A stretch of 64,000 nt of DNA from Stomatobaculum sp. F0698 (GTDB lineage Bacteria; Bacillota; Clostridia; Lachnospirales; Lachnospiraceae): positions 1,922,001 to 1,986,000 of the forward strand of contig NZ_CP130060.1 in assembly GCF_030644385.1 (NCBI RefSeq). Reading direction: 5' to 3'. Both the position numbers and the translations under genes were made by a program. Each line of letters opens with the position of its first letter. Positions within the stretch are counted from its first letter, which is position 1. Below the pieces are notes generated by a model. It did no database searches. It saw nothing but the letters and a program-made list of their open reading frames with translations, and was not told where the DNA came from. This document shows, in pieces, positions 19,601-28,000 of the stretch.

Positions 19601-20093
19601 TCTTCGCGATGTAGTAGGTATTTCCCCGTCCGTCACTTTCCGCAACGCCCGGCCAATACCCCGTTCCGCCGGAACCCGTTGTGGTGTCCACCTGCTTGGG
19701 GTAGGGGGCAGGCCCCTGGTCCGTATCCGGCATCACAATGTAAAGCGGCACACCGTTTCCTTCTACTTGTCCGTCTACGGAATCAAGCGTAATCGCAGGC
19801 TCGAAACCGTCCGCATTCTTTCCCAGAAGGTTATAGCGGTTCGACTTAAGCGCCGCGGTCATCTCGCGGTCATCAATTCCCACCTTCCAGGAAAAGGTCA
19901 TGCTGTGGTTCGCGGTTTCTCCGCTTAAGGGCAGCGCCGGAGACGGCGTTTGCAATTCGGTCGCCGCCTGCGCCTCCATACCGCCCAGCGGCACAAAAAC
20001 AGAGAGCGCCCCGAGCACCGCACTGAGGCCCAGGCTCAGCGCGCTCCGTCCCGCTCTCCTAAAAAAAGCTTCTCTCGACTGTCTCTTCTTCAA
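13662..20093 (-). CDS. Giant secreted cell-wall-binding surface protein (2143 aa)
   Basis: A Sec signal peptide ends near residue 43 (GGMEAQA before ATELQ). Residues 45-400 form a module shared with the 2252-aa paralog (DRGFYARKHGD, SKWIG, GETIHKR). Residues about 400-650 look like a beta-helix, followed by many beta repeats ending in MPNQDV-type motifs (internalin/MucBP-like). A helical FIVAR-like segment (about 1818-1916), a Gly-rich linker (about 1918-1957) and Trp/Tyr cell-wall-binding repeats (about 1990-2143: GWFRDENMNWYYLD, TGWQEINGKWYYF) complete it. The end GSMYINEVTPDGYRVD is shared by the three giants. The start codon is TTG: an in-frame TGA lies two codons upstream and AGGTGAGGTG precedes the TTG. 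Probable adhesin bound non-covalently to the wall; no LPXTG is present. Confidence 0.9.
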   Translation of the reverse strand: MKKRQSREAFFRRAGRSALSLGLSAVLGALSVFVPLGGMEAQAATELQTPSPALPLSGETANHSMTFSWKVGIDDREMTAALKSNRYNLLGKNADGFEPAITLDSVDGQVEGNGVPLYIVMPDTDQGPAPYPKQVDTTTGSGGTGYWPGVAESDGRGNTYYIAKMGQRASELAGGNAASDANQNLSGAALVAKNAAVETTRFGPAGRYRTIETQVVTRVSGRYVIADYYFYGRENLPTAGQKFYVGMAYDLSVNDVPETYPGWPGLYPSDNARKKDMISTDRGFYARKHGDIATVNIVLDDATLGTSAPSSKWIGKFDRRLQYAFHNGYESISGYSGLVPMYQYHPLGSVAAMTGRSTEGSDLSPAFSWELNLRPGETIHKRIAYSYVEAAIYVSSGGVDTNSGTFDHPVNTFDKALELAKNKNAVIYFEDDQALTGPLTIDASKVGTMGSLTFASTDMHSNATSVTFGTETKTIAPAAGYSGPLFVNNQSTVPVAIEDLHFANGSGDFMLKNSSGTLSLGAGVVLENAAAGALSIEGGSVEFAANGEEGSHYPLTVRNNSAYQDTAVSPAASRGAVYLGAAGNLTVGGSVRLSGNRNAVTATQPENLYISNNKTVTVNSAHPLDGSSVIGFTTETLPTASTTVDVALNGAGSIDRFVKDNPAVGIVKEKNGTTLRLKAVTHKVNRSVTDMSGIPIAGAPTLTPTGEDYMIGGKITVDGIPATMQSFVAGGIRYVFDSVELSVSPGAALISPTDGTITDFVMPNDTVQVNYRYRDDMGRIIIDGNGGLPTTSSTNGMAGTQVAAILPSRYGYVIDKITENQDGTGAAVIANAAGQYMLGIVNGVKTYYVQWKPDPSVQYQLYVQYMNADGSILFHQTPGTPITFMTVFTASNLRVPGYRLLPDKVLSRVVPDTVRNMVGGLDTNWQINGNYTATMPNQDVALEFHYVPGNAESDKSNFTVEYRLGTAAAPGALVPGTAPMTTRYLPETQISQWLTLPVGYRINGNSPFRVVQGHQPSLPTATNNFVSAVRNVDITGNTLTAEMPNQDVKIEVYLEPDGTGVPFVTSFRDAGSQDSVLQVLRPTSIQNKPIGASFTESFPEIYGYHYGATEPSWSDAPAGSGTVSVSGNAQSYTAIMPGGELDLNLVYQRDSAKWVKLNYLPGTHGTLSTLSAAADVKTDASGNYYAEVIRAGAAANEGYSFAEIKTKRLVPEVTVSESPYYEFAGWIINDNGNGALDAGEQLADDATKFSADTVLTAYYRENPAYWIDILLAPYDSNTLTVPGASLNRHVKKDSLFGSVRASAETSFTGIANYVREDWYGGSGAKLDTTAVLQDGETYRLKYVKDPIIFGLPAQDVDAVGGLLSDNTGRVTVFDTKPGYNYILTDPAGTVLDVVPGSVVGRSYFDNRIPGEQLVVYEATGDVAVQPGDDIAVVTALNPPSPNAKVGAPHPVTIPLLNQNPDPEAVETPKFMIQTYEGDIDSVGTQAVNGDFYSEAHAGEQVTLTAPAVNAAGAAFTAWRVTAGNIPNVSFPAGQGTVQFTMPETNLVLLAEYEALPGADAAVSDESRNAAKGEFSLVPSERARLSSLLTTPEDRVLSGVNGAKVEYRTVYTKKAVSQTASNALKAISIAGTQHPDAYTAAFELRTDIERYVDGRRVNATPSNATFETYVQLENRDADMLDYELFEEQPGGGYAGVAMQTLAGSVEENGGLFRFTAKAGVRYYLVYSKAYRLKFINEAPNAAQPSHSFKVRHGESAEDSYYAGSNALGGLADPDPYAVDADGVEYELHAAPVWSKRADRYQGFDLGTPVRKRMTLYAYYENNRAELEDARKKLDEATRRAIQLADDYFLKRRETADLINGVHGVPGKPEIYGILESLGVLERTGPRASLAELQAALAAMEQTLAHYDSVLDPRYDNYGHQQQNQLSGGGSGGGGRGNGGSGRGAGRGVGVGSTAGGARLIPSDPFVADYEKGYTVGTNGNWELLNPEQSEWIFTLNGGMRLVNRWGKLSYRYGDRIETAWYHFGQHGIMDSGWFRDENMNWYYLDRTHDGFFGRMQLGWHHDEYDQRWYHFDESSGVMQTGWQEINGKWYYFATSASADTYEYDAVSEKWYYKDSVSVRPYGSMYINEVTPDGYRVDATGAWVR

Positions 20094-20128
20094 GTGTCAC
20101 CTCACCTAAAATTAAGAAATAATAAATA

Positions 20129-20156
20129 ATTATAACAGTTTCGCGGCACTTGTCCA
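20129..20156 (-). promoter_or_regulatory. Promoter of 2143-aa surface protein gene
   Basis: On the minus strand: TGGACA (20156-20151), 16-bp spacer, perfect TATAAT (20134-20129). Start near 20122, with a short A/T-rich leader of about 30 nt. Confidence 0.65.
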
Positions 20157-20170
20157 GATTAATTTGAACC

Positions 20171-20199
20171 AAAAAAGAGCTCCCCGCGGGGAGCTCTTT
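20171..20199 (-). terminator. Terminator after 1602-aa surface protein gene
   Basis: Perfect 26-nt palindrome centred on the GC at 20186-20187 (stem aaagagctcccc) with T6 on the minus strand. It separates the three-gene operon from the next giant gene. Confidence 0.9.
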
Positions 20200-20213
20200 C
20201 GTCTTACTGTTGT

Positions 20214-23200
20214 TTACGGCGTCTCGCGTATCCATGCACCGGAGGCATCCACATGATAGCCGTCCGGCGTCACTTCGTTCACATACATGGAACCGTAAGG
20301 TCTGCCCGTGCGATTCGCGTATACCCAGCGATTCGCAGTTGCATCCCAGTCCCAAGTCTGCATCGGCGCGCTCTCGTTAAAGTAGTACCAGTTTCCGTTG
20401 ATTTCCTGCCAACCGGTCAGCATGGAGCCGGTCATAATGTTCAGGTAGTACCACTTGCCGTCCGCGCTGTCGAGATACCAGCCCTTGTCCATGGAACCGA
20501 ACCAACCGTCGTGATTGGTCGAGAGGTGATACCAAACACCCCGGTCATCCTTCCACCAGCCGCTGTCCATCACACCGTTCTCGTCGAAGTGATAGCTGTA
20601 AATCTTGGTCTCGCCGCCGTAGGTGTAGGCCACATCCGCCCAACTTGCGGTGATACGCTTGCTAAGTCCAAGATCAAAATACCAGCCATGGCCCGCCGGG
20701 TCAAAGTTCACCCAGTTGCCCTCAACGCCGTTCTGGTAAACACGGTTGCCCGTGCCGGTCGGAATGGTGCCGCCGCGCACACCGCGGCCGCCGCCACTGC
20801 TTCTGCGGCCACCGCCGCCTCCGCCGCCGCCGCCGCTGCCTCCGCCGCCCGGGGTCGGCGTGGGGGTCGGTGTCGGCGTGGGTGTAGGAGTCGGCGTCGG
20901 GGTCGGTGCTGCCGTCGCGTCACTGATTGCCTGATTCAGTGCGACCATAGCCGCCTGCATTGCCGCAATCGAGGAGGAAGGCGCGACCGCATTGGAAACC
21001 GCCGCCGCATTGTTCAGTGCCGCCTGCAGGGCTGCCTGCAACGCGGGATCCTGTACGTTCGGAAGGGTCGCCGTGCCGATTGCGCGGCTCGCATCCAGCG
21101 CCGCTCTTGCCGCGGTCCAAGCCGGATCCACCTCGTAGTAGGCGTAGACGGTCTGATCCGCATTGACGGTATCCGCACTCGGATCGAAGGCCGCATAGCT
21201 ACCCGCGGTCGTCGAGAGACCGACAAAGCGATACTTGCCATTGTCGAGATTCACCGTGTAATCCGGTGTCAGAGCCGTAAAGCTTGCGTTATCCGCAGGC
21301 CTGGAGCCCTTGCGAACCGCTACGATTGCATTGTTCGCCGCGTTTCTGGCATCGACCAGGCGGAACTTCACCGCCTTGTGATAGCTCAGCACCAGCTTGT
21401 CCCCGATTTCCACCGGCACCTCATAGATTGCGCTCGGGTTGGTCGCAAAGTCTGCCGGGAGTGCGGAGCTGAGATCGTGTGCCGTCACTCCGCCGCTGCC
21501 GTTGTTTCTGACCGCATAGAGTGCGTAATCAATCTTGCCGAGCGCCGCGTTGTCAAGCGCAGCCGTCAGGTTAAACTGACCGATTCTACCTGCCGCATCG
21601 TCCGGAACCGGGCGATTTAAGACCGCACCGTCCGCCGTTCTGGTGAGGGCGCGGAACAGTTTCACATCGACCATCCAGCCCACGCGGAAGGAGCTCTCGC
21701 TGCCGTTTGCATCCGCATCCGCAACCGCCTGCTTCACTGCCGCACTCGCTGCGCTCTTCTGCAGCTTGATGGTATAGGTCGCATTGCTGTAGGTCGCCCA
21801 TGCATTGCTGTCCTCCGCAAGCTGCGGATTGTTCAGATCATCCTGCTTTTGCAGGCGAACCGCCTCGGCCACGCCCACGCTGTGATCGCTCGACTCCACC
21901 TTTAATTCCACGGTGTTTGCCGGGAGTGTGGTCCGGTAAATCGGCTCAAAGATTGCATTGCTGTTAACCGTGACACTCTGGCTGCGCATGGTCGGATTGA
22001 AGCTGAGCACATTGCCGCTGAGAAGCTCCCAACGCTCAAACAGAGCGCCGCTTGCATTCGTCGCGTCCGCGGAGATCATCACGTTGTCGCCGCTCTTCAC
22101 GCTGTCAATTTCTTTCTCATCCGCAACCGGAAGCACTGCACCGCCTCTGATGTGCTGAAGCAGTCTGCCGCTGTTTGCCGGATCGTTCTGAATCTTGACG
22201 GTCAGCGTATCCGCTGCGATTACCGTAGTCTGGTTGGCCGCGGGAACCGTCATGCCGTAACCGGACGCTGCATTTGCAGCCGGATCCTGTGCCGCGCCGT
22301 AAGGCTGTGCCACCACCGTATAGCTTCTCGCCGGATCGAGCCCCGTGAAGACCACGCTGCCGCCGGTCGGGCTCACAAAGCCCGGCGCGACCGTGTTGCC
22401 CGCATCGTCCACAAGTGCGTACTGGCTGTTCGCATACGTTGGGTTCACCGTAATCGACGCCGTGTTGCTTGCCGGATCCGGAACCGCCGTGAGATTGGGC
22501 TGCGTCGGCGGAATAACCGCGAGCGTCTCCGGTCCCTTCTTGTTCGCCGGAACCAAAGTGATGTCGCTTCCGATTGCAGGGGTCTGATCGGACGCGAGCT
22601 CATAGACATGATAGGGCTGACCCGGGTTGAGACCGGTGAAGTTGCCCGTTGCCAGCGCCGTGCCGGTCATGACCGCACGCACGTTTCCGTGCTCATCGGT
22701 GACCGCATAGTTGCGCGCCGCATTCGGCGTGTTGACCTTAATCTGTCCCGTGCCATCCGCACCGCTCACGGAGGTATCCACGTTCGGCGCCGCAAAGACC
22801 ATGTCGTACAGCGCTGCCTGCAAGACGAACTTTGCGGTGTACTGCGCATTGCCCTGCACCGTCAGGCTGCCGAAACTCGGATCGGTCGAAACGAGCGTGC
22901 TACCGCTGTACCAGCCATCAAACTGATAATTTGCCGCCGGTGTCACCACAGGCGCCAGGGTGCTGAGCGCCGTGTTCTTCAGCACGGACTGGGACGCCGT
23001 GCCGGTAATGCTGCCGTTCGGCCCGCTGATAAAGCTCACCGTGCCCCAGGCATTCGGGTCCTTTTTAAAGACATGGACATACTTGAATTTATCGCCGGCA
23101 GTCAAGGTCAGCGTGTCCGTCGGCTCTATCTTTGTGCTTCCTGCCAACGGTGCGTTGCCGCCCGCATTTGCCGGGTACCAGCCGTCACTGATATAGCCGG

Positions 23201-25022
23201 TGTCCGGGGTCGCCGTAATGCCGTGGAGCGTAAGGAGTTCTGTCAGCGTGTAGTTCTTCGGCACTGTCCTCTGCTGAACAATGATGCCGCCGAGCGAACC
23301 GCCGCTCGTTGCTGTGTAGTACACCTTTGCAAAAGCCCCCTGAATCGGTGAATAGCGCACCACAATTTCAGCCGGATCCGTCTTCGACTTGTACTGGAAG
23401 CTTCCCGGCGCCGTTGCCGTGGGCTGCACCAGGTTTGTCGGCTGCTGGTCGAGCGCCGTCGAATCCTTCGCCATGACCGTAGCGACCCTGTAGTTCGGCA
23501 CATAGGGTATGGCAACCGTCGTCAAACCGGTGGGATCGGTCGGCTTCTCATCGTCCGCCACCTGCACATTGATATCGCGAATACCGGTCGTGTCATTGTC
23601 CTCTGAACTGCGGAAGATAATACGCACGGAGTTTCGGTAGTCCGGGTTCAGCTTGTAGGTGTACTTCACCTTGACATCCTGGTTCGGCATCCACTTAAAC
23701 TTCACCGGAGTCGGTGCCGTCGCATCGTCCGCCGGCAAGCTGAGACCAAAGAGCGCCTCGCTGAGACCGCGCTGGCGGACAAAGGTCTCCGCTGCGCCGC
23801 CTGTCGCGACTGCCTTCGAGAGGGTCTTGGGATCCTTACCCGCAACGATCTCCGCCTTGTGGAAGAGGTATTTCGGATGTGCCGCAGGCGTGTTGTCCTT
23901 CGGGTTTTTGGCATCCGGAAGCAGCGGCGCACTGAATTCAGTCGTACCGCGCTGCACTCCTGCTGCGTCACTCTCAGCCGCGAAAGGCTTTGCCGCACCG
24001 AGGATAGCGCCCGTGCTGTCCGATACCGTAATCGTGTTCTCAACGCCCGTTGCATCCAGATAGACATAGCTCGTCGAGAACTTGAATTTTACATTGGTAT
24101 CCGGCTCATAGTCAAAAATGATCCGGACGTTCTGGTTCGGCATCTTATCGCTCAGATCGAGCGGATTCGGTATGGTGCCGGGAACCACAAAGCGCTTGTT
24201 CCCGTAGGTCGATGAGCCGTCGGCTTTCAGGCCGTACACCTCGGTCTTCACAAAATCCGCGTCCGCTGTCTTGGTCGCAACGGTTGAGCCCGTGCCGGTT
24301 ACCGTAGCACCGGTAATCTTATAGCCCGGGAGTTCCACACTCGCGTAACTCACATCGTTATCGACCACGACACTATCTTCACTCTTGTCAAAAACCCAGG
24401 GTGCAGCGGAAGGCGAAAAATCGTTCGCCGGCTTTCTGCGATGCTGCGTGAACATCTTATAGCTTGCGCTTCCGACCCATTTCGCGACATAAACCGTCTT
24501 TTTTGCATAGGGAATGACGGGCTCAATGCCGTTTGCAGTGGAGCCTTCTACCGCATCCGTGGCACTGACCGGTGTAAGCTTACTCCAACCGGTAAAGTTA
24601 TAACCCGTCCAGTTGGGTGCCGGAATACCGTTCTGTCCCCAGGGCAACACGGGCTTGCCACCCGGCCAAGAGCTGCTTGCCCCGGCAAAGGCTGCCATGT
24701 TCCCGGCAAAGGGGGCAATGCTGTTCAAAGGCTGGCCGGAGGTGCCGCTGATGATGTAGTAGCGCCCTGTCTGGGTGAGCGCCTGCCAGCCCGGCACGGA
24801 CGAAGCAGTGACGCTCGGTCCGTTCCCTGTGTCAAAAATCAGTTCTGCGGGACTGCCGGACGGATTGCTGCCGGGCGGGCCGGAGTAGCCCGCCGTTCCG
24901 GCAGTGTTGTACTCCGAGTAATCCACCGGACCCGCCGCCTGCGCCGTGAGGAGCGGGGTCGAGAACAGGCTCAGCGCAAGGAGCGCCGAAAGGGCCTTTT
25001 TTCTCAGTCTGTTTTGTCTCAT
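20214..25022 (-). CDS. Giant secreted cell-wall-binding surface protein (1602 aa)
   Basis: Signal peptide MRQNRLRKKALSALLALSLF..LTAQAA, cleaved near residue 30. The body is built of beta repeats with MPNQNV/MPNQDV motifs, InlB-type DGWYSGSTLVSTDPSF and PANAGGN units, and fibronectin-like stretches (VPDPASNTASITVNPTYANSQYALVDDAGN). A helical FIVAR-like part (about 1290-1365) precedes a P(TP)9 stalk and a Gly-rich linker (about 1370-1421). Wall-binding repeats occupy about 1461-1602, ending GSMYVNEVTPDGYHVD. It lacks the N-terminal beta-helix of its neighbours. TAGGAG precedes the ATG. It is third in the operon after the 550-aa and 2252-aa genes. Likely adhesin; ligand unknown. Confidence 0.88.
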   Translation of the reverse strand: MRQNRLRKKALSALLALSLFSTPLLTAQAAGPVDYSEYNTAGTAGYSGPPGSNPSGSPAELIFDTGNGPSVTASSVPGWQALTQTGRYYIISGTSGQPLNSIAPFAGNMAAFAGASSSWPGGKPVLPWGQNGIPAPNWTGYNFTGWSKLTPVSATDAVEGSTANGIEPVIPYAKKTVYVAKWVGSASYKMFTQHRRKPANDFSPSAAPWVFDKSEDSVVVDNDVSYASVELPGYKITGATVTGTGSTVATKTADADFVKTEVYGLKADGSSTYGNKRFVVPGTIPNPLDLSDKMPNQNVRIIFDYEPDTNVKFKFSTSYVYLDATGVENTITVSDSTGAILGAAKPFAAESDAAGVQRGTTEFSAPLLPDAKNPKDNTPAAHPKYLFHKAEIVAGKDPKTLSKAVATGGAAETFVRQRGLSEALFGLSLPADDATAPTPVKFKWMPNQDVKVKYTYKLNPDYRNSVRIIFRSSEDNDTTGIRDINVQVADDEKPTDPTGLTTVAIPYVPNYRVATVMAKDSTALDQQPTNLVQPTATAPGSFQYKSKTDPAEIVVRYSPIQGAFAKVYYTATSGGSLGGIIVQQRTVPKNYTLTELLTLHGITATPDTGYISDGWYPANAGGNAPLAGSTKIEPTDTLTLTAGDKFKYVHVFKKDPNAWGTVSFISGPNGSITGTASQSVLKNTALSTLAPVVTPAANYQFDGWYSGSTLVSTDPSFGSLTVQGNAQYTAKFVLQAALYDMVFAAPNVDTSVSGADGTGQIKVNTPNAARNYAVTDEHGNVRAVMTGTALATGNFTGLNPGQPYHVYELASDQTPAIGSDITLVPANKKGPETLAVIPPTQPNLTAVPDPASNTASITVNPTYANSQYALVDDAGNTVAPGFVSPTGGSVVFTGLDPARSYTVVAQPYGAAQDPAANAASGYGMTVPAANQTTVIAADTLTVKIQNDPANSGRLLQHIRGGAVLPVADEKEIDSVKSGDNVMISADATNASGALFERWELLSGNVLSFNPTMRSQSVTVNSNAIFEPIYRTTLPANTVELKVESSDHSVGVAEAVRLQKQDDLNNPQLAEDSNAWATYSNATYTIKLQKSAASAAVKQAVADADANGSESSFRVGWMVDVKLFRALTRTADGAVLNRPVPDDAAGRIGQFNLTAALDNAALGKIDYALYAVRNNGSGGVTAHDLSSALPADFATNPSAIYEVPVEIGDKLVLSYHKAVKFRLVDARNAANNAIVAVRKGSRPADNASFTALTPDYTVNLDNGKYRFVGLSTTAGSYAAFDPSADTVNADQTVYAYYEVDPAWTAARAALDASRAIGTATLPNVQDPALQAALQAALNNAAAVSNAVAPSSSIAAMQAAMVALNQAISDATAAPTPTPTPTPTPTPTPTPTPGGGGSGGGGGGGGGRRSSGGGRGVRGGTIPTGTGNRVYQNGVEGNWVNFDPAGHGWYFDLGLSKRITASWADVAYTYGGETKIYSYHFDENGVMDSGWWKDDRGVWYHLSTNHDGWFGSMDKGWYLDSADGKWYYLNIMTGSMLTGWQEINGNWYYFNESAPMQTWDWDATANRWVYANRTGRPYGSMYVNEVTPDGYHVDASGAWIRETP
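20851..20907 (-). repeat. Thr-Pro codon repeat, P(TP)9 stalk
   Basis: Nine consecutive Thr-Pro codon pairs inside the 1602-aa protein. Third codon positions vary between units, so the run is kept by selection on the peptide (a stiff stalk before the Gly-rich linker) and is not a recent microsatellite. Confidence 0.8.
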
Positions 25023-25039
25023 TCTGTTCTCCTATCTAT

Positions 25040-25061
25040 CGGGGTGCCAAACGGCACCCCG
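25040..25061 (-). other. Intercistronic hairpin between two giant surface genes
   Basis: A 9-bp perfect stem (cggggtgcc and ggcaccccg) with loop aaac and no T-run, in the 45-bp gap between stop 25068 and start 25022. It may stabilise mRNA ends or tune relative expression. Confidence 0.55.
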
Positions 25062-25067
25062 ACCTTC

Positions 25068-28000
25068 TCAACGCTGCCAAGCACCGCTCCGGTCGACATG
25101 GTAGCCGTCCGGTGTGGTCTCGCCCTCATACATGGAACCGTGCGGGCGAACCGTGTTGTTCGTCTTATAGAACCACTTCTCATTCACCGCATCGTACTCA
25201 TAGGTGTAGGCCGTCGTTGTCGGTGTGAAGTAATACCACTTTCCGCCGATTTCCTGCCAACCGGTGAGCATCATGCCGGTCGCCGGATCAAGATAATACC
25301 AGTGTCTGTCAACTTCGTCAAAGTGCCAACCGGTCTGCATCTTGCCGAGCCAGCCGTCGTGCGCCGTGTTGCAGTAGTACCAGTTCCCCTGCTCGTCCTT
25401 GAACCAGCCGAAGTCCATGATACCGTGAGAGTTGAAATGATACCAGCCGTTTTTATTGACGTCGCTGTTCGCATAGTCAAGCTTTGCCCAGCGGCTCACC
25501 AGGCGGATACCGCCGTTCAGCGTGAAGATCCACTCGGAGTTCTCCGGATTGATCAGCTGCCAGTTGCCGTTGGTTCCGACCGTATAGCTCGGCTCATAGT
25601 CTGCGATGAAGGCCTCGCTTCCGATTAAGTTCGGCTTTCCGAAGGTACTGCCGACGCCCGCGCTGACGGTCTTGGTGCCGCTGCCGCCTCTGCCGCGGCC
25701 ACCGCCGCCACCGCTACCGCCGCTGCTGCGACCGCCGCCGCTGCCGCCGTTTCCGCGACCGCCGCCGCCGCTGCCGCCGCCGGAGAGGCTGTTGTTCGAG
25801 ATGTTGCCGTAGTGATGATAGCGCGGATCAAGCTTTGCCTCAAATACGGAAATGGTGTTTTCCAGCTCCGCAATCGCTGCCTCGAGTTCCGCAGCCGTGG
25901 GTCTCGGGTTGGTCCGCTCAAAGAGCGCAATCACTTCGTTGAGACCGATGTACTGACCCGGGACACCGTTCAAAAGGTTTGCTGTCTCACGGCGCTTCAG
26001 GAAGAAGTCATCCGCAAGGCGCTGCGCCCGCCGGATCGCATCGTCAAGGCCGTTTCTCGCATTGTCCAGCACTTCCTTGTTGTTCTTCCAGTAACCGTAG
26101 ACAATGGTGCGCTTCTTAACAGGCGCTGTGTCGTCGTAAGCGACATATTTATTCTCTCGCTTACTCCAACCGAGCCAGTCATACTCAATGCCGGTCGCCG
26201 GATCGGTCACATGTGTCGCACTACCGCTCGGCGTGTCATTGAGTACTGTACCGTAGAGCGTCGTGTAATCGGAATCCGAAACTGCCTCTCCGCGTCTCAC
26301 CGGGAAGCTGTAATGCGGCCACGGCGAAGCGCTCTCGCGCTCGTTCACAAAGGTGAGCTTATATGCCTTCGAGTAGACCAAGTAGTACTTAACCCCCTCG
26401 GTCGCTTGGAACTTAAAGAGACCGCCGCTCTCGTAGACATCTACCGGGGTCAGTGCCTCCGGCACAAAGCTGTTTGTCGATGCATCATAGTGTACCAGCT
26501 GGTAATCGAGGTTATTGACGTCCTCGCGGCTCAGCTGCACATAGGTATCGTACCGTGCGGAGGAAGGCGTTGCGCGCGGCACCAATCTGCCGTTTACGTA
26601 GCGCTCCACATTGGTCTGCACCTCCCAAGCTGCCGTAAATGCGCTCGGGTGATTTGCAGCATCGATGTTCGCCGTGTCGTTCTTCAGTGCATTGGAGGTG
26701 GAAGCCGGAACACTCTTCTTCGTGTAAACCACCTTGTAGCGCACATCCGCATGGTTGACCTGCATGAGCACGCGGTCGGCCGGAGTTGTCAAATCATTCT
26801 CCAATCCCGGAAGCTCGTTCGGATCCAGGGCCATCTCGCCCGGGTTACCGCCGCGAACCTCATCCTCGACCGGCGCATTGCCGTTCAGGTCGCGATCATA
26901 GTAGGCCGTCAACACAAGGTTGGTATCCGGCATCGTGAAGTTGAGCGTCGCATTTCCGAGCTGGCTGTTGATGCCCGGAATCTGTCCCGCCGTGACGCGC
27001 CAGGTCTTGAATGCCTCACCTGCGCCGTTCACCGCCGGAGCGCTGAGCACCACTGCCTCGCCCGCATGTGCCGTGGCAAAGCTTGCGGCGCCGACTGTAA
27101 CACCGTTTACGCTGTCAATCAGGCTCTCGCCGTCCGTCGTCTCAATGCTGAACTTCGGAATCTCAATCTCGCCCGCCGGTGCCATGAACAGCGGGGTGCC
27201 GTCCGGAAGCTTGCTGAGCACGGTGATATCGTTTCTGCCGTGCGGTCTCGCAACCACCGTGTAGGTCTCGTGCGCACGGAGTCCGGAGAAGTGAATCGCA
27301 CCGGGCGTTCCGGCCTGCCAGCCGTCCGCCGCCGTCTCGGGCGTCGTCACAACATTGCCTGCGGCATCAATCAATGCATAGTCCGCATCGCGGTCCGCCG
27401 GGTCAATCGTGAGCACCACGCTACCCTCATCATCCGGATCGTAAGTTACCTGGTAGTTCGTCTCGACCACCGGAACCAGAACTTCGGTCGGGTTCGAGAT
27501 GCGCGGGTTCGGCGCTGCCGGGTTCGCCGCGATGACGTTCGCAATGTCATCGCCCGCGTTGACCGCAACATCTCCGGTTGCCTCGTAGACCTTGTAGCGC
27601 GTCCCCGGTGTCTTGTCATCAAAATAGGTTCTGCCTGTCGTGCTGCCATCCTGCACATCGACCACATTGCCGTCCATATCCGTGAGGATGTACTTGTAGC
27701 CCGGCTTGGTGTCATAAGCCGTGACCTTGCCCTTGCCGCGGTTGTCAATGCTGCCCGCCGCGTCGATGCCGTGCGCCGGAAGTCCGAAGACAAGCGGATC
27801 CTTCACGTACTTCGCGCGGTAAACACCGCCGTTCTCGAGCACGGTGCCAAGCTCCATCTTGTTGCCCGCGAGGTCATACCAAGCGTCAAAGACATAGTTT
27901 GCAATGCCGTGGAACGCAAGGTTTGCGGTCGGAAGGGCATCGCTCCAGAGCTTATCCTTCTTTAAGTGCATCGTGAGTGCCGCACCCGGGTTGATCAGGG

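Noticed and set aside
25812..27965. 717-codon open frame antisense to the 2252-aa surface gene
   Set aside because: Arg/Val/Ala-rich product with no ribosome-binding site or domain; it is the complement of a well-supported coding frame with biased codons.
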